Numbered from the stretch's first letter, positions 1 through 8,805 are shown. The stretch is 61,620 nt of DNA from Micromonospora qiuiae (GCF_016863555.1 NZ_BOPC01000056.1:1-61620), one strand, 5' to 3'. The notes: generated from the letters alone by a model not told the origin. Program-made: numbers and translations.

Positions 1-1029
1 AGCGGTGAAAGCTTTCTCCGCCAATTGCCGAACGGCACCGGTGTCGGGCTCGATGCGCTCGCGCGCAAGCATGTTGATCGTGTGCAGTTGGACGCGAAGC
101 TCGGACGGTGCCGCTTCCATGGCGGAGGTCAGCCGCGCGTTGAGGTCTGTGGGGAGGAACCCGTTGGCGGTGAGGATGCCGTCGACGGAGAACCCGCCGC
201 GGTAGCCGAGATGCTCCCGTAAACCAGCTCCGAGGCGGGCGGTCTGGGCGACGAGGTCGGCAGCGTCGCCGAGGGTGGGTACGGCACCGGCGCAGAGAAA
301 GGTTCCGTGCTCGGGGCGGGGTAGCGTGACGAGTTCCATGGGCGGAAATGGGAGCACGGTGCTGCCGAGGACCATGCCGTGCAGGCGTACCGGGGTGCCT
401 TCGAGCAGGGGCATGAGTCGGATGCGCCATGATCCGGCCTTGGCGGTGGGCATTCGTGCTGGTGGGATTCCGCTGCGCCACCACCAGATGCCATCTCCGC
501 CCGCTGTCGGGCCGGTGCCGGTGGGTTGGTAGGAGCAGACGACACCGGCACCCTGGTCGACCAGATGCCCGAGCACCCCGATGTCGGCGGGATTGTTGGT
601 GATGATCGAGGGTGCGCGTGGGATGCCGGCGGAGTCCCAGAGCGCGTCCACTGTCGTCTTGTCCTCGAACATGCGCCACGGGGGCTGCCGCGCGCCGATG
701 CGCCGCCGGTCCCCGGCTCGGGGCGGGTCGAGCGGGTCGGGTAGCAGGAGCGAGGCGCTGTGATCCGGGTCGAAGGCATCGGCCAGAGCGGCGAGCCAAC
801 CCGAGCCCTCCAGGCCCGCGATGGCGTCGTGCTGCCAGGCGAGCTGGTCAGAGGCACCGCGTATCGGCCGGGTGCGTACCTTCGGCGGAGCGTCGTCCAG
901 CGCGAGGGCGAGGCATCTGTGTGCGCCGAGCAGTTTTTGCCACGCCTGCGCGTCGTCGGCTCGGCCGCAGATCACGATGACGCGGCCACCGGGCGGCAGC
1001 AGTTCGGTCACGTGCGCTCCGACGTTCAT
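1..1029 (-). CDS. ATP-grasp family protein, C-terminus beyond window edge
   Basis: The reading frame is open for 343 codons from ATG at 1029 to base 1, so the C-terminal end lies outside the window. The tail visible here (FSVDGILTANG then LPTDLNARLTSAM) resembles the ATP-grasp active-site strand with its metal-binding Glu/Asp and Asn-x-Arg. Family members join a carboxylate to an amine or thiol using ATP. The start codon overlaps the FkbM methyltransferase stop as ATGA, so the gene is the last visible one of the minus-strand cluster operon. The substrate cannot be deduced. The fold call rests on this C-terminal motif and on length; it could be a distant member of the superfamily. Confidence 0.72.
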   Translation of the reverse strand, partial: MNVGAHVTELLPPGGRVIVICGRADDAQAWQKLLGAHRCLALALDDAPPKVRTRPIRGASDQLAWQHDAIAGLEGSGWLAALADAFDPDHSASLLLPDPLDPPRAGDRRRIGARQPPWRMFEDKTTVDALWDSAGIPRAPSIITNNPADIGVLGHLVDQGAGVVCSYQPTGTGPTAGGDGIWWWRSGIPPARMPTAKAGSWRIRLMPLLEGTPVRLHGMVLGSTVLPFPPMELVTLPRPEHGTFLCAGAVPTLGDAADLVAQTARLGAGLREHLGYRGGFSVDGILTANGFLPTDLNARLTSAMEAAPSELRVQLHTINMLARERIEPDTGAVRQLAEKAFTA

Positions 1030-1658
1030 CGGCGATGCCGCCCGGAGGGATCCGTGCGGTGCAGGACGAGGTTCGCCGGGGTGACGTGGACGAGTTCGTA
1101 GGTCTCCTGTCCCAGCCGGTCATGAATTGAACGGCGGTGTCGGTCGGGGTGGCTGTCGTCGTACTCGATGATGACGATTTTGGGTTGGTGTTTGTCGGGG
1201 TCGAAGGAGTTCCAGACGTCGAGTTCGGTGCCTTCGACGTCGATGCTGAGCAGGTCGATGTGGTTGATGCACCACTGGTCGAGGAGGTCTTCGAGGGTTC
1301 GGCAGGTGACGACGATTTCTTGATAGTCGGTGCCGGTGCGGTGTAGGCCGGACCAGGAGGGCTTGTGGCGGTACATGCCGAACGGCCACAGGCCGGGGGT
1401 GGCGGAGACGGCGCAGGTGTCGACGGCGCAGCAGCGTTGGCGTAGGCGCTGGTGGTTGCGGGGGTCGGCGTCGACGCAGAGGCCGCGCCAACCGAGGTTT
1501 TCGACGTAGAGGGTGTTGCTGCCTCGTACGCCGTCGCCCGCGCCGATGTCGACGAAGACACCGTGGGTGGATAGGTGCAGGTTCTCGGCGATCCAACGGT
1601 CTTCGCCCCATTGGGAGTGGTAGGGCGGGGGTTGGGTGTAGGGGAGCATGGCGTTCAC
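1026..1658 (-). CDS. FkbM family SAM-dependent methyltransferase
   Basis: About 210 residues. An N-terminal SAM-binding motif (DIGAGDGVRGSNT, residues 37-49), an acidic ribose-binding region (CVDADP, 61-66) and the late motif IDLLSIDVEGTELD are typical of FkbM-type O-methyltransferases, which usually methylate hydroxyls of sugars or small molecules. I place the start at GTG 1658 because it overlaps the stop of the upstream epimerase (GTGA) exactly as the other genes of this operon overlap. ATG at 1673 or 1649 is possible. The coupling also implies that the upstream gene originally ended at 1655. It is co-transcribed with the other cluster enzymes and is one of two methyltransferases in the operon; the substrate is unknown. 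Confidence 0.85.
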   Translation of the reverse strand: MNAMLPYTQPPPYHSQWGEDRWIAENLHLSTHGVFVDIGAGDGVRGSNTLYVENLGWRGLCVDADPRNHQRLRQRCCAVDTCAVSATPGLWPFGMYRHKPSWSGLHRTGTDYQEIVVTCRTLEDLLDQWCINHIDLLSIDVEGTELDVWNSFDPDKHQPKIVIIEYDDSHPDRHRRSIHDRLGQETYELVHVTPANLVLHRTDPSGRHRR

Positions 1659-2640
1659 CCGTGCCACTTCCACAGCAGGAGTTGTTCGCGGGTGCGGTCG
1701 AGCCAGCGTTGGGACCAGCGACGGCGTAGCGCCTGCCAGGTGAGCGCTTCGGCGATGGTGTTGCTGAGGGAGCGGTGGGTCAGGCCAGCGTTGGCCGCGC
1801 GGCTGGTGTTGACCGTCATGAGGGCGAGTTCAGGGCTGGTGGCGGGGAGCCAGAGCGGATCTCGGTCCAGGGGCGGATGCCGTGGGCGAGGGCGAACTCT
1901 TCGCCGACATGGCAGGCGGTGGCGGCCCGGCCGGCGTGGGTAAGGATGGTGTCGACCAGGGTGTGGGCGTTGGTGGTGGGGCCAGCGACGTTGACGATCC
2001 CGGTCACCTGCCGGTCCACTGCGGTGCGGATGAACCGTGCGACGTCGGTGGCGTCGATGAGTTGCAGGGCCTGGTCGTCGGACATGGGGACGAGGACGTC
2101 GCCGCCGCGTAGGGCGCGTTCGAGCCAGTAGGCGAGGCGCTCGCTGTCGTCGTACCGGCCGATGACCAGGCCGAGGCGGACGATGAGCAGCGGTACGTCC
2201 TGGCGGGCGAGGCGTCGTTCGAGGTAGCGCTCGCAGCGCAGTTTGCGGGTGGCGGAGGCGCGTACCGGGTGGGAGGCGTCGGCGGGGATGGTGGGCGAAC
2301 GTTCGGTGAGGCCATGGCTGCCGGGGTCGCGACGGTATACGCCGCAGCTGGAGATGAGGACGTACCGGCGGATGTCGGTGAGAAGGGGCAGCACGGGGCG
2401 GAGGTCGTCGAGGTCGTGGGCGCTGGTGTCGATGACCGTGTCCCATGGTTCGGCCAGGATCGCGGCGGCCTCGGGGGTGGGTGCCCGGCGGTCGGTCAGG
2501 ATGTGTCGGACGATGCCGCTGAATGGTGAGGGGGATCGGCCCCGGTAGAGCAGAGTGATGTCGTCGTCGCGGGTGATGCACTGCTCGACGATGTGACGGC
2601 CGATGAACCGGGTACCGCCGAGGATGAGGATCTTGCTCAT
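1655..2640 (-). pseudogene. NAD-dependent epimerase/reductase with a frameshift near 1858
   Basis: The N-terminal Rossmann motif (LILGGTRFIGRH, residues 5-16) marks an extended SDR-type sugar epimerase, dehydratase or reductase. The frame from ATG 2640 stops at 1816 after a tail of unlikely sequence (EIRSGSPPPALNSPS). Shifting by one base near 1857-1860 gives EI-(P)-LWLPATSPELALM and a further 60 or so plausible residues ending at 1655, where the FkbM start overlaps. One extra C in the CC run of ATCCGC on the coding strand would restore a single protein of about 328 residues. The start overlaps the dioxygenase stop (ATGA). Either the gene is recently broken or the assembly lacks one base here; the rest of the operon looks intact, so an error is quite possible. 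Confidence 0.75.
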
Positions 2641-3392
2641 CGTGGCCCGCCGGCGGGTGTGGGGCTGTAGCCGAGCACGAGGAGGCGGCGGGGGTGGCCG
2701 GAGGTGTTGGGTCCGCTGGCGTGGACCAGTGCGGCGTCCCAGATCAGTACGGTGCCGGGGGCGGCGACCAGGGTCACGGCCGCCTCATCGGGGGCGTCCT
2801 GGTCGGGTACGACGGGTCCCTGGTTCAGGGTCGGGACCATCTCGATGGTTCGCCGGTGGCTGCCGGGCCAGATCCGCAGTGCGCCGGCGGCCGCGGTGCA
2901 GGGGTCGAGGCAGACGGCGACGGTGAGTACCCGTGGGTAGCCGCGGGCGGCGTAGTAGGCGGCGTCTGTGTGCTTGCGGACCTCCTCGCCGAGGACCGGC
3001 AACGTCGCCCATCCGGCGGCGATGTCGATGGTCCGCTTGTACATGAGCTTGTTGTCCATCAGCGTCGGATCCGGAGCGCCGAGCAGGTCCGTGACCACCC
3101 CGCACAGCCGGGAGTCGTCGGCCAAGGCGGCGGCGGTCGGGGACAGGTCGACCACTGGCTTGACCTTGAGGACGTACGGCTTGCCGTCGGGAAGGCGCCA
3201 CCAGGTCACCCTCGGGTCGGCGGACCTGGTGGCGATCATCTGGGCGAGCCGCTGGTCGAGGAGGTCGTCGGCCTCGACGCGCAGTTTCTGGATGGTGGCG
3301 GCGGGGACCAGGTCGGGTAGGACGAGGTATCCGTGGGTGGCGAAGTGGTCGATCTGCTGCGCGGAGACGACCGGCGCGATCGGCGTGGTCAT
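2637..3392 (-). CDS. Phytanoyl-CoA dioxygenase (PhyH) family Fe(II)/2-oxoglutarate oxygenase
   Basis: A 251-residue protein with the facial triad of Fe(II)/2-oxoglutarate oxygenases visible: His141-x-Asp143 (KHTDAAYY) and His224 (ALVHASG), with Arg235 placed to hold 2-oxoglutarate. WPGSHRRT around residues 175-182 is also typical of PhyH proteins. Such enzymes hydroxylate, desaturate or epoxidise small molecules. It lies between the class I methyltransferase and the epimerase and overlaps both neighbours by 4 bp, so it is translated as part of the cluster operon. No signal peptide or membrane segment is visible; a soluble tailoring enzyme is the natural reading. The substrate is unknown. Confidence 0.88.
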   Translation of the reverse strand: MTTPIAPVVSAQQIDHFATHGYLVLPDLVPAATIQKLRVEADDLLDQRLAQMIATRSADPRVTWWRLPDGKPYVLKVKPVVDLSPTAAALADDSRLCGVVTDLLGAPDPTLMDNKLMYKRTIDIAAGWATLPVLGEEVRKHTDAAYYAARGYPRVLTVAVCLDPCTAAAGALRIWPGSHRRTIEMVPTLNQGPVVPDQDAPDEAAVTLVAAPGTVLIWDAALVHASGPNTSGHPRRLLVLGYSPTPAGGPR

Positions 3393-4042
3393 GCGCTACC
3401 GCCTTTCGTGGCGATGGGGATGAGGAAGTCACGGGTGGGTTTGGTCCAGTGCGATGGGGTCTGCTCGGCCGGCATCGTGTAGGGGTGGGCGGTCCACTCG
3501 GCGAAGTGACGGTCGAGGACCTGCCGGCGGGCGGGGCTGATCGAGGTGCCGCTGTGGAAGAAGCTGAACCGGCCGCCCGGTCGCAGGCAGGGGATCGCCA
3601 CCTGGGCGACGAACTGCGCAAAGTCGGCGTCGGCGTGCCCGTCCGGCGGCCAGGTGTCGTACATGATCGCGTCGAACGCCTCGGCGGGCAGGGGCACCAA
3701 CTGCCACGGTTCGGTGTGTACCCGTACGGGTGCGGTGACGTGGTCGAGCACATGGTCACGGGCCATCAGGGCCACGCCCGGGTGCGGTTCGATCGCGGTG
3801 TACGAGCCGACCCGGCCCAGCTGGGTGGCGAAGACACCCAGGCCGAGGCCGACCTCCAGCACACGTGGCCGGTCGCACCCCTCAATGAGCAGGCGCGCGT
3901 GTTCGCGCATCAGGTCCGCCTCGGCGAAGAACATCACGTACTGCGTCCCGATGCGCAGACCTTCGGCATCGACCGTGGCGGGCTGGGCGCGCAGGTGGGC
4001 GATGTGCCGCCGGTGTACCTCGGACAGCACGGGCGGGCTCAC
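3389..4042 (-). CDS. Class I SAM-dependent methyltransferase
   Basis: A 217-residue soluble protein. Motif I (VLEVGLGLGVF, residues 61-71) and the acidic post-I residue (YTAIEPHP) identify the Rossmann-like SAM-binding core. YDTWPP is a motif IV-like segment, and the pattern resembles the guanidinoacetate/arginine N-methyltransferase-like or small-molecule methyltransferase group. The start overlaps the stop of the archaeal-type MAT gene (4039-4042), and the stop overlaps the dioxygenase start, so translation is probably coupled in both directions. It is the second methyltransferase of the operon. The acceptor atom and substrate cannot be told from sequence. Confidence 0.85.
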   Translation of the reverse strand: MSPPVLSEVHRRHIAHLRAQPATVDAEGLRIGTQYVMFFAEADLMREHARLLIEGCDRPRVLEVGLGLGVFATQLGRVGSYTAIEPHPGVALMARDHVLDHVTAPVRVHTEPWQLVPLPAEAFDAIMYDTWPPDGHADADFAQFVAQVAIPCLRPGGRFSFFHSGTSISPARRQVLDRHFAEWTAHPYTMPAEQTPSHWTKPTRDFLIPIATKGGSA

Positions 4043-5289
4043 AGCCAGTCTCCGTCGCGGAACCGGGCCAGTGGATCGACGTCGAGGAACCGGCTGGCGA
4101 AGGTCGGGGTGGTGGCAATCGCCCGACGGACCACCTTCTCGATGCGGGCCGTGGTGGCGGTGTCGAGGGCGCGGTCCACGGAGACCAGGACGTGAGCCGG
4201 GGCGTCGAGGTCGCCGCCGTTGCGGGCGACGATGGTGACCTCGGCGTACACCGAGAGCTCCGCCAGCACCCGCCGCGCGGCCTCGGCGGCGACGGCTGTG
4301 TAGATCTTCCCGCCGTGGTGCACCGGGTTCTTTCCGGCAGGTGCCTCGCCACTGGCCGGCCGCAGCGGCTCGATGACCCCGCTGTACCGGTTGCCCCGGC
4401 CGACCGCCCCACAGTCACCCTTGCCCAGCGAAGTGCCGAACGGCGCCAGGTAGCCGCGTCCCGGCACGTCCTTGGTGTTGAGGTGCAACGCCAGGGCAGT
4501 GATGTTCCGCGCTCGCGGATCGCGGTCGAGCAGCGCCTTCAACTCGGCTGCGACGACCTCCTGCGCCTCACCGAGAGCGACCCGGTACGCCGCCCACGAG
4601 CCGACCCGCTCTGGGTGCAGCGGTAGCGCTGCGGTGACCTCGAGCGTCGAGCCGACCCGGACCACCATGACCTTCACGTCCGTGCCGGCAGCGGGCACGT
4701 CCAGCCGGAACGCGGCGCTGGTGAGCCGACGTTCCAGTTCGACCGCGAGGTCGGCGGCGAGCCCGCGCCGGCTGGTGCCGACACAGACGACGGTGTCGTT
4801 GGCCACCGACTCGACCTCAAGCACCGCGCGGATGTCTCGCGCCGTGCCCGGGCGATAGAACCTCGGGTCGTGGTCGACCGCGCTACCTCGGGTGTTGTTG
4901 ATGTGCAGGCGCAGGTGTTCGAGGATCCGACCGTCGCCGAGCGCGGCCGGCAGGACATCCAGGACCACCTCGCGGAAGAGTTCCTCGACCGGCACCTGGA
5001 CCTCGCCAACCCGGTCGGTGATCTTTCCGAACAGGTAGCAGTCGGCTGGCTTGCGAATGTCGAAGCCACCGAAGCGAACGTCGGCGGCGGCACCGACCAG
5101 GTTCACCTTGTCGACCCAGTGGTTCGGGATCGCCCCGAACTCCCGCAGGCACCACGACGAGTACCGCTGAGAGAAGGCGTCGGCGACCAGGTCGGCCAGG
5201 CTGTCCGGATGGCCGACACCCTTGCGCTCGGCCACATCGAACGGCTGGTCATCGGGCGCTACGCAGGCATGACGAATCGAGATCTGCAT
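4039..5289 (-). CDS. Archaeal-type methionine adenosyltransferase (S-adenosylmethionine synthetase)
   Basis: A 416-residue protein that makes SAM from methionine and ATP. It belongs to the archaeal MAT family (PF01941), not the bacterial MetK family: the motifs ERKGVGHPDSLAD (residues 21-33), GRGNRYSGVIEPLRP and GKNPVHHGGKIYT are characteristic. I choose ATG 5289 because a GAGGGACC ribosome site lies just upstream; a longer frame to 5484 overlaps the radical SAM gene. It lies 19 bp after the radical SAM stop and overlaps the methyltransferase start. Bacteria normally rely on a housekeeping MetK, so a second, archaeal-type enzyme inside an operon with one radical SAM enzyme and two methyltransferases suggests pathway-dedicated SAM supply. 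Confidence 0.9.
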   Translation of the reverse strand: MQISIRHACVAPDDQPFDVAERKGVGHPDSLADLVADAFSQRYSSWCLREFGAIPNHWVDKVNLVGAAADVRFGGFDIRKPADCYLFGKITDRVGEVQVPVEELFREVVLDVLPAALGDGRILEHLRLHINNTRGSAVDHDPRFYRPGTARDIRAVLEVESVANDTVVCVGTSRRGLAADLAVELERRLTSAAFRLDVPAAGTDVKVMVVRVGSTLEVTAALPLHPERVGSWAAYRVALGEAQEVVAAELKALLDRDPRARNITALALHLNTKDVPGRGYLAPFGTSLGKGDCGAVGRGNRYSGVIEPLRPASGEAPAGKNPVHHGGKIYTAVAAEAARRVLAELSVYAEVTIVARNGGDLDAPAHVLVSVDRALDTATTARIEKVVRRAIATTPTFASRFLDVDPLARFRDGDWL

Positions 5290-5308
5290 GTGAAGAGGTC
5301 CCTCGGGC

Positions 5309-6217
5309 TCAGAGGTCGTCGGTGTCGGTGTCCGCTTGGACCGGCGGATCGACCAGATAGGACAGGCATTGCGACAGGACCAGAACCCGCTTGGCCGGGC
5401 ACGGCTCGTTGAGGTCGGCGGGCCGGAAGGTGCCGTCGTAGAGGTTTCCGTAGCCGGTCGGCACGGAGGCGCACCGGCGAACATCGCCGGTGACGGTCAC
5501 CTTGAATGAGGTGACTCCGGCCGTACACGGCTGGCCGCGGAAGGAGAGCAGGCCGTCGAGGTACGGCCGGTTGAACACGTACTCACCGGAGTTGTCTAGG
5601 ATCAGCGCCTTCTGCTCCTCGGTGTAGCCCTCCGGATAGCGCACGCCCTGGTGAACGCCCTTGAACACCTTCGCCCGCACGTGATCCACACCCAGCTCCC
5701 GCAGGCGGGTCAGGTCGCCGGCCAGCCGGGGCAGCAGCGGCGGGTACAGCACGTACAGCGCCGTCACGTCGAACCCGGCCCGCCGCAGGACCAGGTAGTT
5801 ACGGGCGTACGAGTCCAGCTCCAGCCCGCGCAGCTCACGCTCCGGCTGGTGGATCGCAGCCACGATCTTCGCCACCCGCTCGGCCGGCACGCTGTCGGCG
5901 AAGCTCTGCACGTCGTCGGAGGCGAGATTGGTGTTGATGCTGATGAAGTGGTTGTTGGTCAGCCCCGCGCACAGTTCGACGAAGCCGGGGTACATGAACG
6001 GCTCGCCGCCGGACATGTGCACCAGGCAGACCTTGCCCAACTCGTCGAACCGCCGTACCACCAGCTCGGGTGCCGGTTCGTCGAGATGCTTGCGGTTGAG
6101 CACGTACCGGATCTGCGGGTGGCAGTACTCGCAGAAGAAGTTGCAGCGGTTCGTCAGGTGCCAGTCGAACTCCCACTCCCACGGCGGCTTCGCCTGGGTC
6201 ATCGCTGAGGTGCGCAT
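5309..6217 (-). CDS. Radical SAM enzyme, first gene of the cluster operon
   Basis: A 302-residue protein with the radical SAM cluster-binding motif CNFFCEYC (Cys25, Cys29, Cys32) and the SAM-contacting MSGGEPF segment. The C-terminal third has further cysteines (PCTAG, RRCAS, PCPAK, SQC) that could bind a second iron-sulfur cluster, as in SPASM or twitch proteins. ATG 6217 is chosen because GGAGGA lies 5 nt upstream; ATG at 6244 is possible but has no such site. It heads the minus-strand operon and is divergent from the regulator at 6417. The reaction is unknown. No precursor peptide gene is visible next to it, so a RiPP role is not supported. Confidence 0.9.
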   Translation of the reverse strand: MRTSAMTQAKPPWEWEFDWHLTNRCNFFCEYCHPQIRYVLNRKHLDEPAPELVVRRFDELGKVCLVHMSGGEPFMYPGFVELCAGLTNNHFISINTNLASDDVQSFADSVPAERVAKIVAAIHQPERELRGLELDSYARNYLVLRRAGFDVTALYVLYPPLLPRLAGDLTRLRELGVDHVRAKVFKGVHQGVRYPEGYTEEQKALILDNSGEYVFNRPYLDGLLSFRGQPCTAGVTSFKVTVTGDVRRCASVPTGYGNLYDGTFRPADLNEPCPAKRVLVLSQCLSYLVDPPVQADTDTDDL

Positions 6218-6328
6218 CGGTCCTCCGCTCGACGGTCGGATCACCCGCCGAAAGCCATTGATGGCGGTACGTCGGCGGGGGCCACGTCCAGCAGACCCCG
6301 GACCAGCCCGACCCAGGCAGGGGATAGA

Positions 6329-6356
6329 ACCGTCAACACCGTCAATTCATTGACCG
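6329..6356. promoter_or_regulatory. Candidate operator: GTCAA repeats with a perfect palindrome
   Basis: Two direct copies of ACCGTCAA (6329-6336 and 6338-6345, 9-bp period) run into an inverted copy, forming the perfect palindrome GTCAATTCATTGAC at 6341-6354. It lies in the 199-bp divergent promoter region between the radical SAM gene and the plus-strand regulator. Such symmetry in this place suggests the binding site of a dimeric regulator, probably the product of the gene starting at 6417. The TTGAC words could also serve as -35 elements on either strand, so the site may overlap a promoter. Confidence 0.5.
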
Positions 6357-6416
6357 AGAGCACCAACACGATTCGATACGTTCGCGATACTGTCGGTCGA
6401 CCCTGCTGAGGAGCCG

Positions 6417-7838
6417 ATGGTTTCGCGTCCCGACCGCACCAACCACGCCCTCGCCACACTGATGGCCGAGGCCGGGCTCACCCCGCGTACTCTCGCCCGG
6501 GAGATCAACCGGCTGTTCGGTGCCGGCACCCTCGCCGAGACCGCGCCCTACCACTGGCGCGACGCCGGCGGAGTGCCGCGCCCACCGTTGCCGGCGCTGA
6601 CCGCGTACGTGCTCTCCCGCAGACTCGGGCGCATTGTGACCGCCGGGGACCTTTGGCACGGGCGACCCGACGCGGTAGATGGCACCCTGGTGATGACGGC
6701 CAGCACCGGCATGGACGGCCCGTGGACCCGCGCGAGCACCATGCTGGTCGCCGAGGACTGGCTGCTGGGAGGACTGGTGGACCGGAGGATGTTCCTCTCC
6801 GTATCCGGGGCCGCCCTCGCCCAGGCGGTGAACATCTACCTGGACACCCAGCTACCCGCCGGCACCGCGCCACCGGCCGCAGCCCCCGACGACCCACTCG
6901 TGGAGCAGATCGAAGCCAGCGTGCCACGCCTCCAACTCCTCGACGACGAACGAGGAGGAGCCGCCGGCCTCGGCTACGTCGGCGCCCAGGTCCGCGCCGT
7001 CCTCCTGGTTCTGCGCGACGGCGGTCACACCGACGCCACCACCCGCCGCCTCCTGGTCGCCCTTGCCGACCTCGCCCAACTCGCTGGCTGGAAAGCCTTC
7101 GACGCCGACCAGCACGGCCTGGCCCAGCGCTACTTCTTCACCGGCCTGCGCGCCGCCCACGACGCTGGCTACCGCTCGATGGAGGCACACATCCTCGCCG
7201 ACCTGTCCTTCCAGGCCGCCTCCCTCGGTGACGCCGACGACGGCCTGCGCCTCGGCATCGCCGCCCGCCGGATCGCCGGCCGATCCGCCGCGAGCGTCCA
7301 AGCGTCCGTGCTGTCCCGCCTCGCGTACGCCCACGCCGCCGCCGGCCGCGTCAATGACTGCGAACGCACCTGGACGGAATCCCGCGACCGGCTCGCCGCC
7401 CGGCAACCCGACCGCGACCCCGAATGGATGTACTACCTCACCCCGAACCACCTCGACTGCCAGGCCGGCTACGCAATAATCCTCGCCGGCCGGCAAACCA
7501 TCGCCAACGGTCGAGGCAGCGACGGACGCGCCCTACTCCGCAAGGGCGAAGCACTCCTACGCACCGGCGCCTACGCTCGCCGACCAGACGTGCCCTACCA
7601 GCGACGAGCCCTCTACGAAGGTGCGTGGCTGGCCCTCGGCTACACCGCCCACGGCAAACTCGACGACGCCTGCGCCGTCACCCGGATGGCCCTACCCCGC
7701 CTCGAACAGGTCCGCTCACCCCGCAGCACCGCCCTGCTCAACACCCTCGCCCAGGAGCTACGCCGACGCAAACGCCACCAGGCCGTCGCCGACCTCCTGC
7801 CCGACCTGGAGAACGCCCTCGCGCGCCAGCCAACCTGA
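6417..7838 (+). CDS. Cluster regulator with N-terminal HTH-like region and tetratricopeptide-like body
   Basis: A 473-residue protein. The first 80 residues (LMAEAGLTPRTLAREINRLFG ending at VLSRRLGRIVTAGDLWHG) resemble the degenerate Xre-type DNA-binding region of Streptomyces and Micromonospora cluster regulators. The rest is alpha-helical and alanine/leucine rich with TPR-like helical repeats (residues about 180-460) and no catalytic motif. ATG 6417 follows a GAGGAG ribosome site. The gene is divergent from the radical SAM operon and is followed 16 bp later by the flavoenzyme gene, so it probably controls both units through the palindrome at 6341-6354. A direct role in transcription is inferred from family resemblance and position. 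Confidence 0.75.
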   Translation: MVSRPDRTNHALATLMAEAGLTPRTLAREINRLFGAGTLAETAPYHWRDAGGVPRPPLPALTAYVLSRRLGRIVTAGDLWHGRPDAVDGTLVMTASTGMDGPWTRASTMLVAEDWLLGGLVDRRMFLSVSGAALAQAVNIYLDTQLPAGTAPPAAAPDDPLVEQIEASVPRLQLLDDERGGAAGLGYVGAQVRAVLLVLRDGGHTDATTRRLLVALADLAQLAGWKAFDADQHGLAQRYFFTGLRAAHDAGYRSMEAHILADLSFQAASLGDADDGLRLGIAARRIAGRSAASVQASVLSRLAYAHAAAGRVNDCERTWTESRDRLAARQPDRDPEWMYYLTPNHLDCQAGYAIILAGRQTIANGRGSDGRALLRKGEALLRTGAYARRPDVPYQRRALYEGAWLALGYTAHGKLDDACAVTRMALPRLEQVRSPRSTALLNTLAQELRRRKRHQAVADLLPDLENALARQPT

Positions 7839-7854
7839 CACTACGGTCGAGCAA

Positions 7855-8805
7855 ATGAGCCGCCGCGACATCGACGCCCTCGTCATCGGCGCTGGCGTAT
7901 CCGGCCTCACCACCGCCATCTGCCTCGCCGAAGCCGGCCTACGCGTCACCATCTGGACCGCTGAGCCACCACAGCAGACCACCTCCTACGCCGCCGGCGC
8001 GATGTGGGGCCCGTACCTCGTCGAACCCGTCGATCGGGTAGGCGTCTGGAGCGCCCAGACCCTGGATGTCCTGCGGCAACTCGCCACCGACCCGCAGACC
8101 GGGGTACGGCTCGTCTCCGGCATCGAAGCCTCCCGCAAGCCGGTCAACCCGCCCGAGTGGGGCAGCCAGCTCGACGGATTCCGGCTGTGCGAGGCGGACG
8201 AGCTGCCGGAGGGTTTTGCCGCTGGATGGCGCTACACCGCGCCAATCGTCGACATGCCTACCTACCTCGGCTACCTCGAACAACGGCTGGCTGCGGGCGG
8301 CGGCCGAATTGAGATCCGGCGAATCGACTCGCTCGACCAGGCTGTGGGCGTCGCGCCTGTTGTCGTCAACTGTGCCGGCATCGGTGCGCGGGACCTCGTA
8401 CCGGATCCCGAGCTGACCCCGATCCGTGGGCAACTCGTCGTCGTCGAGAACCCCGGCATCACCGAGTTCTTCTCCGAAGACACCGGGCTGTCTCCTGACC
8501 TGGTGCACTTCTATCCGCAAGGCGAGACCGTCATCCTCGGTGGCGCCGCCCAGCCTGGCGACTGGAGTCGGGAGCCTGATCAGGACACTGCTGCAGCGAT
8601 CATCACCCGCTGCAGCGACGTCGAACCACGGCTTCTTGGCGCACGGGTGCTTGGGCACCGCGTGGGGTTACGCCCCACGCGGCTGTGCGTCCGAGTCGAA
8701 GGGCAGCGGCTCGAAAGCGTCACGCTGATCCACAACTATGGCCACGGCGGCGCCGGCATCACGCTCTCCTGGGGCTGCGCCGCCGAGGTCGTGGCCAGAC
8801 TCTGA
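7855..8805 (+). CDS. FAD-dependent D-amino-acid-oxidase-like enzyme
   Basis: A 316-residue flavoprotein of the DAO family. The dinucleotide-binding motif IGAGVSGLTTA is at residues 10-20. The C-terminal signature HNYGHGGAGITLSWG closely matches the D-amino-acid oxidase pattern that contacts FAD and substrate. ATG 7855 begins 16 bp after the regulator stop; upstream in-frame sequence overlaps the regulator and is not likely coding. D-amino-acid oxidases convert D-amino acids or glycine-like amines to imino acids with hydrogen peroxide release. Placed beside a biosynthetic operon, it probably acts on an amino-acid-derived pathway intermediate; this is inference. Confidence 0.88.
   Translation: MSRRDIDALVIGAGVSGLTTAICLAEAGLRVTIWTAEPPQQTTSYAAGAMWGPYLVEPVDRVGVWSAQTLDVLRQLATDPQTGVRLVSGIEASRKPVNPPEWGSQLDGFRLCEADELPEGFAAGWRYTAPIVDMPTYLGYLEQRLAAGGGRIEIRRIDSLDQAVGVAPVVVNCAGIGARDLVPDPELTPIRGQLVVVENPGITEFFSEDTGLSPDLVHFYPQGETVILGGAAQPGDWSREPDQDTAAAIITRCSDVEPRLLGARVLGHRVGLRPTRLCVRVEGQRLESVTLIHNYGHGGAGITLSWGCAAEVVARL

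Noticed and set aside
129..857. 242-codon minus-strand frame
   Set aside because: It is a shadow of the ATP-grasp gene, which is open through base 1 in another frame and has motif-bearing sequence; this frame is Arg/Pro/Ser-rich noise.
1..8805. RiPP precursor peptide near the radical SAM gene
   Set aside because: No short frame with a ribosome site and a leader-core layout lies in the gaps of the cluster.
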